The notes below the pieces were generated by a model, which had not been told where the DNA came from, ran no database searches, and worked only from the letters and a program-made list of their open reading frames with translations. From Anoxybacterium sp963668245 (lineage in GTDB: Bacteria; Bacillota; Clostridia; Peptostreptococcales; Anaerovoracaceae), in the NCBI GenBank assembly GCA_963668245.2, contig OY764195.2, positions 372,001-436,000 on the forward strand: DNA of 64,000 nucleotides. Direction: 5' to 3'. The position numbers and the translations under genes were made by a program. The number at the start of each line of letters is the position of its first letter. The first letter of the stretch is position 1. Below are positions 54,911 through 63,919 of this stretch, piece after piece.

Positions 54911-55437
54911 CTTTTAGAGCTAGATTTGGCTAGGTTAATTAGATAGTGGTGTTATAATTGCTTGACTGTTTAATGCATAATAAAACTGTAACAAAATGCA
55001 ACTGAAAAGTGTAACGCCTTCTGCAAAATAGAATTTAACAATTCTATGGAGAAACAACCTCTCCTTTTTGGAAATCTAGTTTTTAAAAATATTGGGTTAG
55101 TCAAACCTGAATAATCCACTTCACTGGAAATACTGGGTATGATACTTGTAGCTTTTAATCGTCCATTCTGAAAGGTTTCGTATTTCTGCCTGTCTTATAA
55201 TTAAAATATAGAAATTAAATGGTTTACAAAATTCGATAAAAGAAATGCTACTTACTGGTAAGAAAAACGAAAATAATAATAAAGTGATGATATTTGATTT
55301 TCATCAAACACCACCACATTTGACATAGAACCCAAAAAACCGCCTACAATACTGAAAATACTCTCAATATCATAAACGGTTTCATTAAAATCTATTCTCT
55401 TAAAAGGCTGAATCTCAGCGGTTGGTTTTCATACCGC
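54911..55437. other. gene-free stretch in the decayed region
   Basis: AT-rich sequence without a gene, RNA or clear promoter that I can support. It is probably remnant DNA between the IS3 relic and the guaA fragment. Confidence 0.4.
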
Positions 55438-55460
55438 TCCCCACTGCGCGGGGTTTTTTT
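55434..55460 (+). terminator. orphan terminator
   Basis: Short GC stem (CCGC/GCGG or CCCC/GGGG, 55434-55453) followed by seven T residues on the plus strand, with no intact gene upstream of it. Confidence 0.55.
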
Positions 55461-55473
55461 CGTCAGGCTAGGC

Positions 55474-55533
55474 GCAATTCTTACTGAGGCTCGGAACGTA
55501 CTTCCCGTACGTGAGTACCGAAGAAAGAATTGC
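55474..55533. repeat. 60-base nested inverted repeat
   Basis: Outer arms 55474-55482 and 55525-55533 are perfect complements; inside, ACGTAC and GTACGT pair with further CGG/CCG matches. It lies just downstream of the guaA fragment and looks like a repeated palindromic element or an RNA hairpin. Confidence 0.55.
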
Positions 55534-55562
55534 AACAACGCATGGCGGAAAAAAGACAAGCA

Positions 55563-55895
55563 TTACTCCCACTCAATCGTTGACGGTGGCTTGGAGGTAA
55601 TATCATAAACAATCCTGTTTACACCCTTCACCTCATTAACAATTCTATTACTAATCTTCTCAAGCACATCATATGGAATTCTTGCCCAGTCGGATGTCAT
55701 GCCATCAACTGATGTTACGGCACGAATACCTACTGTATAATCATATGTTCTGAAGTCTCCCATTACACCTACGCTTCTTATGTTTGGAAGTACGGTGAAA
55801 TACTGCCATATTTCTCTCTCAAGTCCGTTTAGGGCAACTTCTTCACGAAGTATAGCATCTGACTCTCTTATTATTTCAAGTTTTTCAACCAATAC
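55563..55895 (-). pseudogene. guaA: C-terminal fragment of GMP synthase
   Basis: From EKLEIIRESDAILREE to the stop the frame matches the dimerisation domain of GuaA, including GLEREIWQYFTVLPNIRSVG, GVMGDFRTYDYTVGIRAVTS, MTSDWARIPYDVLEKISNRI and the end PPSTIEWE. A full enzyme has about 510 residues; only about the last 105 remain and the glutaminase and ATP-pyrophosphatase parts are absent. The open frame runs on to 55940 through unrelated sequence. Confidence 0.88.
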
Positions 55896-55940
55896 GCCTA
55901 TGATGTACAAACATAGTAGTCTATGATGTTCAAATGGCAT

Positions 55941-56195
55941 CGGTTTAGATTTTCAAATGCAGCTGGTTATGATGTTGGTTGCATTTTGAGTAAGTATATC
56001 ATACAGGTTGATAATCTGACAACAGAGAAATCAATTTCATAAAACAATTTAATTCAATGGCTTTCCCAAATCAAATAATTTTTGCGGGTCGAAAATTATG
56101 CAAACCCTACTACAACCGATAATCAAAAACATTGTGAATATTAAAAGTACCCTCGCCATATAAAAAGAGTAGCAGGCAGATATGCTTTCACATCT
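55941..56195. other. gap between guaA fragment and hamB
   Basis: No gene seen. A 9-bp hairpin (56180-56188 with 56198-56206) overlaps the hamB stop and is followed on the minus strand, after ten bases, by TTTTT, so it may end hamB transcription. Confidence 0.4.
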
Positions 56196-58253
56196 CTAAA
56201 GCATATTGCTTATTACATATTTTGAAATATAGCTTATATCATTTAATCTTTTAACATTATCAATTAACCTTTGTTTTAATTCAAATGCATCATCAAAGTC
56301 GTCACCTACTACTTTAATAATCTTTTCTATATCTCTCTCATATATTCCTAAATCTAGTAACATCTTTTTATGCTTAACATTTGAGAAATAAAGAAATTCA
56401 ATTGTGCTAATAATTTTTTTATCTAAAATGTTAATCAATGCTTTATCTATATTTTCTTTTTCCAAGAAAAATGATACTATGTTTACTTTACTATGAAAAG
56501 TATGTTCTATATAACTCATTTTTAATTTAATTGCTGTTGCAATTAAATTATCTATATTCGCTGTTTTAAAATATTTTCTTGTATCATCTACTACTTTTTT
56601 TATACGCGGTCTTCTTTTATTAAGTAAATTATTGATAAGATTTGCTTCTAATTTTCCATTACGCTTCTCACAAATACAATATAAAACTTGAACTAAATGG
56701 AGCCTTCCCGCCATATCATTCTCGCAAAGAAACTGTAACTCATTTAAAAGTTGCTCTCTGTACATACAGTATCTATTGTACAGTTCAATTACGGTATCGA
56801 ATCTTGCTTGCGTTCCAATTTTATACAAATATTCTTCTTTACTAATATTTAATAATTTGAAGAACTCTACAACATCTTGATGTTTGTCTATTTCACCCTT
56901 TTGGATATCAATATCTTTACTTGAATCTGTAATTTCAAATCTAATACTTTTAATAGCATCTTCTTTTCTATACTCTGGGTCATTTGGAGATTTATTATAA
57001 TACGCATCTCCAATAAAATGCTGATTTAATCTTCCTGTTCTACCTACTAAATTAAAAAAATCAAATGCCGAAAAGTAATCCCCTAATTTGGAAGACTTTC
57101 TTGATGGTTTTGTAATTATTATGTTTTTTGCGGTGGTATTAACGCCCTCTAATAGCGTAGAGGTGCATAACATATTGTTATATGAATCACTCTGTTCATA
57201 ATAATCTAATTGGAACATTCTTGTACCAATTGGAATCTGACCATTATGTATTACGTATCCCCGTTTTAAGGCTGTAATTAAACACCACTCCTCATGGATT
57301 TCTTCTTCTGCCCACTCAATAAAAAAGTTAACACCTTTATCTAGAACATCTAATTCATCTTCTAAACTAATAATATTTGTTATATACTTATACATAAGGC
57401 TAACGGTAGGGAAGTATATTAGAGTTTTATCATTTGGGTTTAGTGATTCTAATATTCTATTGCATTCAGCAAATCTATCTTCCTCATTTATAATAGCGCA
57501 TTCTTTTACATCATTAACTACGGGTGAATAATTTGTATTAAAAAACACAGGTCTTTTATCCAATTTTTCAAGGTCATTAATTTCTTTAATAAATGGTGCT
57601 AAAAGAACGTATTTTTTTGCAATTCTTGCCATATGATAGTAAGCCATATTAAGGACTAAAACCCTGTCGTTACTTTTATCAGTTTCTAGCTTATAAACTT
57701 CATCAATTACTAAAAAATCGATTTTCTCAATTAAGTTATAACAAGACTCTTGTACAATTTTATCATGTGTTAATATAAAAATATTAAAAATATTAAAATC
57801 ATAAGTTTTTTCTTCATTTATATTAGTATGTATTTTATAATGCATAAATTTTTCTTTATATTTTTTTATTATCTTCTTAAAATATTCATCAACTAAAGCT
57901 AAAGTTGGGACTATAAGCGCTACATTTTGGGGCTTATATTTGACAATATATTCAAAAATACAAAATGTTTTCCCAAAACTAGTTGGTGCGCTTATAATAG
58001 ATGCATCATTCTCTTTAATATGGGAAATGATTTGCAGCTGCTCTGGGTGCATTGCAATATTATCATCGATTTCAGAGGTAGCAAATGCATTATAGATAAT
58101 AGATTTAACAGAAAAGTCTTTTGAATAGACAGTCAAATCCAGAAAAAATAAATCTTCAGCTAATTCTTTAGCCCTTAAAGTTGAATTATTAGCTTCACTT
58201 AGTTCCCTAATATAATTATTTCTTAAATCTTGAGGATTATTTATTGGCTTCAT
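56196..58253 (-). CDS. hamB: Hachiman defence helicase HamB
   Basis: SF2 helicase of 685 residues. Walker A SAPTSFGKT (about 88-96), motif Ib-like LIVPTLALVDEY, Walker B variant LVIDEVYKLE (DEVY in place of DEAH, about 184), LLEGVNTTAKNIIITKP and motif VI NLVGRTGRLNQ (about 410). It follows a DUF1837 gene with a 17-base overlap, the two-gene layout of Hachiman, in which HamB surveys DNA and restrains the HamA nuclease until phage DNA damage or intermediates appear. AT-rich compared with the backbone, suggesting transfer. Family call is from motifs and neighbour, not from search. Confidence 0.85.
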   Translation of the reverse strand: MKPINNPQDLRNNYIRELSEANNSTLRAKELAEDLFFLDLTVYSKDFSVKSIIYNAFATSEIDDNIAMHPEQLQIISHIKENDASIISAPTSFGKTFCIFEYIVKYKPQNVALIVPTLALVDEYFKKIIKKYKEKFMHYKIHTNINEEKTYDFNIFNIFILTHDKIVQESCYNLIEKIDFLVIDEVYKLETDKSNDRVLVLNMAYYHMARIAKKYVLLAPFIKEINDLEKLDKRPVFFNTNYSPVVNDVKECAIINEEDRFAECNRILESLNPNDKTLIYFPTVSLMYKYITNIISLEDELDVLDKGVNFFIEWAEEEIHEEWCLITALKRGYVIHNGQIPIGTRMFQLDYYEQSDSYNNMLCTSTLLEGVNTTAKNIIITKPSRKSSKLGDYFSAFDFFNLVGRTGRLNQHFIGDAYYNKSPNDPEYRKEDAIKSIRFEITDSSKDIDIQKGEIDKHQDVVEFFKLLNISKEEYLYKIGTQARFDTVIELYNRYCMYREQLLNELQFLCENDMAGRLHLVQVLYCICEKRNGKLEANLINNLLNKRRPRIKKVVDDTRKYFKTANIDNLIATAIKLKMSYIEHTFHSKVNIVSFFLEKENIDKALINILDKKIISTIEFLYFSNVKHKKMLLDLGIYERDIEKIIKVVGDDFDDAFELKQRLIDNVKRLNDISYISKYVISNML

Positions 58254-59193
58254 TTTTGTAATAATCCTCCTTTTCTCTTATTTTTTTTGTAAAAGTAGCG
58301 ATTAATTTATTTTTATTAATTATGGGTAACGATATAGAATAATAAATTGTATCTAATCCAAATATTTTGTGCTTTGGCAAACTACTAATTTTACCCAATA
58401 TATGCGTTGGCTCTGTTTCTTCACCATGTGCTATGAATATAGGTATACCTATTTGTCTAATTTTAGCTTTCTCTATAAACTGTTTTAAATCAATACTAAT
58501 CTCAGCAAAATCACCAAAAACATCTTTGAATTTTTTAAGCTTCTCTTTATATAATCTATTACTTAAAACTATTTCGAATTCATCTGAAATTTGCCTTTCA
58601 TATTCACTTAATGACCTTTTTATTAGGCAAATCCCATTATCAATATTCTTACACAACTTGGATTCTCCAAACAATAGCAAACTTTGTTCTTCGCAGAAAA
58701 ATAAAGTATCTATTCCATACACATTCATATTATAATCTGTTTGCAAATGTACTTTTGGTATAATGCAATCAAAATGGAAAAAATCAGATAAAATACAACA
58801 AAAAATATATTCACCAATTTTTCCCATTTTATCTAAGCGTACAATATTTTTACCTTTTTTAATTTCAAGACTCTGTTCTTCGGTGAAAACCTTAATTAAA
58901 ATCTCCTCTAAATCCGAAATTTCAATTTCTAAATTAAAATCATCAATATATGTTTTTAAATGTTTATACAATATTACATAATGCTTTGTAGATGGCTCAA
59001 AATGCGTAGCAGTCATGTGCTCACAATATTGAATTAACTTATCTTCAGAAAAATAATAATCAAAAATCTTTTCATAAAAGGATGGCTTATCCTCAATTTC
59101 AATATGGATAAATGAATAATCATTATTTACCGAGTAGACATTAAAACAATTAAATAATTGAATATTAATATCCTCTTTTTTGATTTTTTTCAT
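58237..59193 (-). CDS. hamA: Hachiman nuclease HamA (DUF1837)
   Basis: 318 residues. The C-terminal DUF1837 region holds a PD-(D/E)xK-type site: Glu128 in MGKIGEYIFCC, Asp162 in VYGIDTLFF, and Glu177-Ser-Lys179 in LLFGESKLCK. HamA is the effector of Hachiman and degrades DNA when released by HamB, causing abortive infection. The N-terminal ~110 residues are less conserved. GAGGG precedes the start; next gene hamB overlaps by 17 bases, so they are co-translated. Confidence 0.85.
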   Translation of the reverse strand: MKKIKKEDINIQLFNCFNVYSVNNDYSFIHIEIEDKPSFYEKIFDYYFSEDKLIQYCEHMTATHFEPSTKHYVILYKHLKTYIDDFNLEIEISDLEEILIKVFTEEQSLEIKKGKNIVRLDKMGKIGEYIFCCILSDFFHFDCIIPKVHLQTDYNMNVYGIDTLFFCEEQSLLLFGESKLCKNIDNGICLIKRSLSEYERQISDEFEIVLSNRLYKEKLKKFKDVFGDFAEISIDLKQFIEKAKIRQIGIPIFIAHGEETEPTHILGKISSLPKHKIFGLDTIYYSISLPIINKNKLIATFTKKIREKEDYYKNEANK

Positions 59194-59338
59194 ATAATAC
59201 CCTCATTTATTAATACAAAGAATAAATTTATAGCTTATAGCTGTAATATTATCACATATTTCCAATTTAATCTATAATTTGAACCATTATGTCAATAATC
59301 CACTTCTTTATTAAAACAAATACAAAAAGATAGCTACT

Positions 59339-59977
59339 CTATTTGCTATCTTCTTCGTATTGTTTCTTATATCTATAAAAAGTCGGCTTAGTCATCCCCA
59401 AAATCTTCATACATTCAAATGGTTTTATTTCACCCAAAACAACCTTTACATATGCACCTTTAAAAGTTTGAAAGTCAATTGCTTTAGGTCTACCATATTT
59501 ATCCCATTCACCCCTTGATTTCATTGCTTCTATTCCTTCACGTTGCCTTTTTTCTTTCTTTTCTATTTCCACTTGTGCAAAGACGGTATACATTTCTATA
59601 AGCATATTATTAATCGTTTCCATAACCATTTTAGCCATAGAATTATCTAATGAACTATAATCAACTAATGTTGTAGGTATTTCCAATATCATTACCCTTA
59701 TGCCTTTTTCCTTATAATACCTTAATTCCTTTAAAGTATCTTCTTTATTTCTTCCAAGTCTATCTATTTCTGTTATTACTAATGTGTCTCCAGCCCTTAA
59801 AACATCTTCTTTCATTATCGTATAGCGTGGGCGATTAAAATTCTTTCCTGTGTGTTTGTCTGTAAATATTTTTTCCAATATTAAATTATTGTTAGTGCAA
59901 TATTCATTTATTTCATTAACTCCCCTATCAAGATGCTGGTCTGTAGTGCTTGTTCTGTGATATCCATAAAGTTTCAT
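59339..59977 (-). CDS. serine recombinase (resolvase type)
   Basis: Small serine recombinase of 212 residues. The catalytic domain shows YGYHRTSTTDQ with the nucleophile Ser, DKHTGKNFNRPR and VITEIDRLGRNKEDTL; helix E and a C-terminal HTH_7-like motif (ECMKILGMTKPTFYRYKKQY) follow. Such proteins resolve transposon cointegrates or invert DNA. ATG 59977 follows AAAGGTGG; a TTG six codons earlier precedes that site. Direct and inverted copies of a short motif lie upstream and may be its res site. Confidence 0.9.
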   Translation of the reverse strand: MKLYGYHRTSTTDQHLDRGVNEINEYCTNNNLILEKIFTDKHTGKNFNRPRYTIMKEDVLRAGDTLVITEIDRLGRNKEDTLKELRYYKEKGIRVMILEIPTTLVDYSSLDNSMAKMVMETINNMLIEMYTVFAQVEIEKKEKRQREGIEAMKSRGEWDKYGRPKAIDFQTFKGAYVKVVLGEIKPFECMKILGMTKPTFYRYKKQYEEDSK

Positions 59978-60025
59978 ATTATTACCACCTTTCAATTTTA
60001 TTCTACATGATAATAGTATATTTAT

Positions 60026-60139
60026 AGTCTCAAAATGTCAACTCTTTATTTTAAGACTTATCGATTTATCCATCCATACTTTTAGATACCTTTTTATCAT
60101 ATATACAAGGTAGTCTTAAAATTTATACTTTTGGAAACT
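60026..60139. repeat. candidate res site of the serine recombinase
   Basis: AGTCTCAAAAT (60026-60036) and ATTTTAAGACT (60048-60058) form a 33-base dyad; AGTCTTAAAAT recurs at 60112-60122 and opens a weaker 28-base dyad ending ACT at 60139. Paired 28-34-base dyads upstream of the gene are how resolvase binding subsites are arranged. Confidence 0.5.
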
Positions 60140-60178
60140 AAAAAGCAAAAAATCCGCAATATGAATTCTTTGCTTTTT
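60140..60178. terminator. terminator after the anchored membrane protein gene
   Basis: A 10-bp stem (60140-60149 with 60169-60178) of AAAAAGCAAA and its complement, T-rich on either strand; it lies 80 bases past the minus-strand gene. Confidence 0.65.
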
Positions 60179-60257
60179 TAAATCAAAACCCTTTTATTTT
60201 AAAGAACTATTAATTTCACTTCTTCATATAAATCAAAACCTCCTTATATATTTTATA

Positions 60258-61016
60258 TTAATTCTGAATGCTTGTAAGTATACCATCTTCAAAATATAGG
60301 TAATTTCCATTTCCATAACACCATTGTTCATCTGTTCCATATACAGATGTTGTCCTATTTACATCACTTGGCCTACCCCAGCTTGAATCCAAAACATCTT
60401 GTTGAGTCATGCCTAAACTTACACCTTGACTTTTTTTATACGCTTTTTCTTCAGCTAAACGCTTAGCTTCTTCAGCTTGATTCCTTTCTGCCGATTCCTT
60501 TGTGGCAAGCGCTAACTCTGTTGCAATGCGTTCTTTCTCTGCTTTATATTCAGCCTCATATTTATTCTTCAAGTCAGATATTTCTTGTGAAGTTAAATTG
60601 TATTCTGAGGCCTTGTAAATAGAATCATATGCATTCTTTAATTCACCAGAATTATAATATTCTTTTGCATCCTGCAAATATTCATCCGCAACAAATATAT
60701 TTGCTTCTGCAATCAATTTCTGGGCTTCTTCATACCTTGGTGAATCTTCCTTTACTAAATTCAATCCTATCAATGCGTCTTTATATTCCTTATTGTTGAA
60801 TTTATTAAGCCCACCATTGAAATTCATTTCATCTAATGAAATTTCTTCCACACCAGCATTGAAATTCTTATCAAAATATCCATTCTTTGAAAATCCAGCA
60901 ATTGCCATGCTGGCAAACACTAGTATTACAATAATCAGAACCATTTTCTTTTTTTGTGACTTAAAATAATTAGAAACCTTTTCCATCTTTAACTTAAATA
61001 AGTCTTTTTGTTGCAT
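60258..61016 (-). CDS. membrane-anchored protein with BamE/DUF2845-like tail
   Basis: 252 residues. Basic N-terminus, one membrane helix (about 25-43), a helical repeat-like region (residues 65-150), a charged Ala/Glu/Lys coiled coil (150-195), and a C-terminal SmpA/BamE or DUF2845-like motif (SLGMTQQDVLDSSWGRPSDV ... DEQWCYGNGNYLYFEDG). I do not know its role; similar proteins occur on phage and mobile elements. GGAGG is before the start. Confidence 0.75.
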   Translation of the reverse strand: MQQKDLFKLKMEKVSNYFKSQKKKMVLIIVILVFASMAIAGFSKNGYFDKNFNAGVEEISLDEMNFNGGLNKFNNKEYKDALIGLNLVKEDSPRYEEAQKLIAEANIFVADEYLQDAKEYYNSGELKNAYDSIYKASEYNLTSQEISDLKNKYEAEYKAEKERIATELALATKESAERNQAEEAKRLAEEKAYKKSQGVSLGMTQQDVLDSSWGRPSDVNRTTSVYGTDEQWCYGNGNYLYFEDGILTSIQN

Positions 61017-61167
61017 TTTAATTCCTCCAAATAAAACATATTAATTGAATAATTACCATAATTTGTAGCCTGTTTTTAGATTATAGTCTATTTATCGAGC
61101 ATGTTCAATATTTAAAATAGAAACTATACTTTTCTTACAAACAAAAGAAAGGTAGGTGCAAATACAA

Positions 61168-61371
61168 ATGATAAGTTACGAACCATTTTGGCAGACTTTA
61201 AAAAACAAAAATATAAGCACCTACACTTTAATAAATCACCATAAAGTAAGTAGTTCCACTGTTTCTAGGCTTAGAAATAATAAAGGAATAAACACAAATA
61301 CAATAGATGACCTTTGTAAAATTCTTTCCTGTCAGATTTCAGATATTGCCAAACATATTCCAGATAAATAA
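61168..61371 (+). CDS. small Cro/C1-type HTH protein
   Basis: 67 residues almost wholly made of an Xre-type helix-turn-helix (NISTYTLINHHKVSSSTVSRLRNN ... TIDDLCKILSCQISDIAKHI), as in phage-like or element-borne repressors. Start ATG 61168 has AGGTAGG 11 bases upstream; a GTG at 61156 is the alternative. Divergent from the membrane protein gene, which it might control. Confidence 0.8.
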   Translation: MISYEPFWQTLKNKNISTYTLINHHKVSSSTVSRLRNNKGINTNTIDDLCKILSCQISDIAKHIPDK

Positions 61372-61605
61372 ACTTTTAATTTCTATGTTACTTACAATGA
61401 CTAAACCTTTTATTTAATTCCCTAAACTTCATACAAATGTAAACTATGCCCGATTTATTTTATTCATAGGATTGTATGTACAAATTAATGTATGAAGTTA
61501 CATTTTACATAAATAAAATCAATTTTTTATTTTATTATAATTAAATAGGCATATTCTGGCGTAAAGCTACTAAGGATTGATTGCCAAAATATACCTTTAT
61601 TTATT

Positions 61606-62243
61606 TTAACAAACTTTTATAATCTTCCATGCTGCTGGATATTTTACTTGCTTACTATTTACTACTTTTGATGTTGGAAAGCTTATTATTTTGTAAGGCA
61701 ATTCGTCAAATTCCAAAGCATTATTTAAAGTATCTATTTTCTTTAATAATCTTTTGTCTGATTTGCCACGCGGAACGGCTATGGCTTGTATTAGTTCATC
61801 CCTACTTTTTACCGTATAAAAAACTTTTTCGCAATTATATTCTAGATATTTTCTAAGTAGCATTCTTTTTGCTTCGTTTTCTTTATATTCTTCCTCAATT
61901 TTATATTGAATTCTGAATATATTAGATATGTATTTACAATAACCATAATCAAGTTTAACAATTTCATTATATAATTTAGCATCAGCCCTTAATTTATATT
62001 CCATTAAATAATTAATTTTCTTTCCCTTGATAGTGTCATATACAATGTTTATTGGTTCGTCAGGTCTTCCATTCATTTCAATATATTCTTCTTGGGAAAC
62101 ATGTCTTAAATCTATTGCGGGGTTTAGTTTTTTGTATATATTACTTATCTTACCACCAAGCGTTTGGTTACTAATACTACGAATATATAAGTTAATCTTT
62201 TCATTACCTAAAATTCTTTTTCTTCCGATGCATTGGATTAAAG
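61606..62243 (-). pseudogene. helicase C-terminus cut by the IS66 element
   Basis: The frame runs from the IS66 border (about 62243) to the stop at 61606. It opens with LIQCIGRKR, which fits SF2 helicase motif VI (QxxGRxxR), then ILGNEKINLYIRSISNQTLG and about 190 more residues I cannot assign. No start codon or SD lies at the front, and the part with motifs I-V is missing, so an SF2 helicase-like gene was interrupted by the insertion. Part of it (from ATG 62076) remains open but is unlikely to be functional. Confidence 0.75.
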
Positions 62244-62276
62244 GTAAACGGTAAACCAGCTGTACTAGTTAAAAAT

Positions 62277-62313
62277 AGAGCCGCCATTCACCAGAAGTGA
62301 ATTGAGCGGCTCT
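62277..62313 (-). terminator. terminator of IS66 tnpC
   Basis: Stem 62277-62284 with 62306-62313, inner stem 62286-62291 with 62297-62302, followed on the minus strand by ATTTTT. Confidence 0.8.
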
Positions 62314-62326
62314 TAGTATCAGCAAT

Positions 62327-63919
62327 TTAATTCTTACGACAAGTTTCTGGCAAGGAATTAGACCAAGGAAGAAGGTCATCTATGAAATCAAGATTTCCAC
62401 CATCCATATGTTTTGGGATTTCAGAAAGGACATGTTTGAAGTAGTCATACGGTTTTAAATTATTGGCTTTGGCAGATTCAGCTATGCTATACGCAATTGC
62501 ACTGGATTCTGCCCCGTTGATTGTGTCTATCAAATGCCAGTTATTCTTGCCTACACAAAAACTTCTAATTGCTATTTCAGCTATATTGTTATCAAGGGGT
62601 ACATCAGGATTTGAGAGAAAAACCTTGAGATAGTTCTCCTGGTTTATGCAATAGGTGAATCCTTTTCCCGTTTCTGAATTCTTTGGTACATTTCCCCCAT
62701 TTGATTTTACCCATGAAAAGAAAGCATCTACAAGAGGCGTTACAAGGAGCTGACGCTTCTTTAAACGTTCTTCTTTAGATAAATCTGCCAATTGATTGTC
62801 GGCGTGGTAAATTTGAGCGATTTGTTCAAGTGCAATCTCTGCAAGGGTTCCTTTTGATGTTTTCTTTCCAAGGGATTTACAGACATTTGCAAACCGCCTG
62901 CGAGCATGAGCCCAACACCCAGCTACGGTGAGCTCATCAGGTCTCTCTTTTTCTAGCTTATGGTAGACTTGATATCCGTCGCAAACAACTACACCTTTGT
63001 ATCCAACCAGAAATTCTCTTGGATGGTCAGCCTTTCGCGTCTTCTGATAATCGTAAAGTATAGCTGGAGGAACATCACTATGCTCCCCAGTTCGATAAAC
63101 CCACATGTAACTATTGGCCTTCGTATCACGGCCATCCTTTGCTACTCGTACAGGTGTTTCATCTGCGTGCAGAACGTGGCTCTTGTAGATTTCTTTATGG
63201 ATGCGATCGTAAAGAAGGGAAAGATATCGTTCGCTTGATCGGATAACCCAATTAGCCATGACCTGCCTTGATATATTCACATCATTTCGTTTAAATTCCT
63301 GCTCTAATCGATAAAGAGGAATAGAATTGACATATTTCGCATTTAACATTGCTGCTACCAAGGAGGGGGTAGCAATACTGTTATTTAGTAATTCTAATGG
63401 ATGCTCAGCCTTTACAATCTTTTGATTTTTGTTTCCACAGTACACTGCAATATGGTGTTCCACTACTTCAAATGTGGCTGGATGAAATTCCAACTTTTTA
63501 TATACTTCATCTGGAAGATTCCGATAATCACCATCAAATAGTTCCTGAAGTTTTTCTAAAGAAAGAGCATGGGTTTCAATCCTCACTGGAAAACCTGATA
63601 GATCCTCATTTCTCTTGCCCTTTTTCTTTGCACTGCGCTTATGCTCAGGAATAACCTGTTCTATTACAGGCTCAACAATCTCATCTGCATCTTGAACAGT
63701 TACCTCAGCCTCATTGAAGCAAAAAACAAGCTGATTCTGCAATAGGGATTTTTCGGAAGCATTTCCGAAACGAGCCTGATTTGAGATGCGAATTTGTTCC
63801 AGTAAAAGGTCCAGTTTCTTGTTCATCTCCATCAGGGACTCCTGTTGTTGCAGAATCATAGTAACTAAAATATCTTTATCAAATGTATGTAATTGTTCTT
63901 TTGTAAATCTATTTTCCAT
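62327..63919 (-). CDS. tnpC: IS66 family transposase TnpC
   Basis: 530 residues, complete. N-terminal leucine-zipper-like region (TMILQQQESLMEMNKKLDLL), zinc-finger/TnpC region, then the DDE domain (HADETPVRVAKDGRD; VVCDGYQVYHKL; DNNIAEIAIRSFCVGKNNW) with the insertion GCWAHARRRF, and the C-terminal DUF of IS66 (AYSIAESAKANNLKPYDYFKHVLSEIP). Catalytic Asp/Asp/Glu are all present so it may be active. Confidence 0.95.
   Translation of the reverse strand: MENRFTKEQLHTFDKDILVTMILQQQESLMEMNKKLDLLLEQIRISNQARFGNASEKSLLQNQLVFCFNEAEVTVQDADEIVEPVIEQVIPEHKRSAKKKGKRNEDLSGFPVRIETHALSLEKLQELFDGDYRNLPDEVYKKLEFHPATFEVVEHHIAVYCGNKNQKIVKAEHPLELLNNSIATPSLVAAMLNAKYVNSIPLYRLEQEFKRNDVNISRQVMANWVIRSSERYLSLLYDRIHKEIYKSHVLHADETPVRVAKDGRDTKANSYMWVYRTGEHSDVPPAILYDYQKTRKADHPREFLVGYKGVVVCDGYQVYHKLEKERPDELTVAGCWAHARRRFANVCKSLGKKTSKGTLAEIALEQIAQIYHADNQLADLSKEERLKKRQLLVTPLVDAFFSWVKSNGGNVPKNSETGKGFTYCINQENYLKVFLSNPDVPLDNNIAEIAIRSFCVGKNNWHLIDTINGAESSAIAYSIAESAKANNLKPYDYFKHVLSEIPKHMDGGNLDFIDDLLPWSNSLPETCRKN

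Noticed and set aside
59339..59977. Tyrosine integrase or prophage
   Set aside because: The recombinase has the serine-type catalytic pattern and no phage structural genes are in the window.
60026..60178. CRISPR array
   Set aside because: Only three short copies in mixed orientation, no regular spacers and no cas genes.
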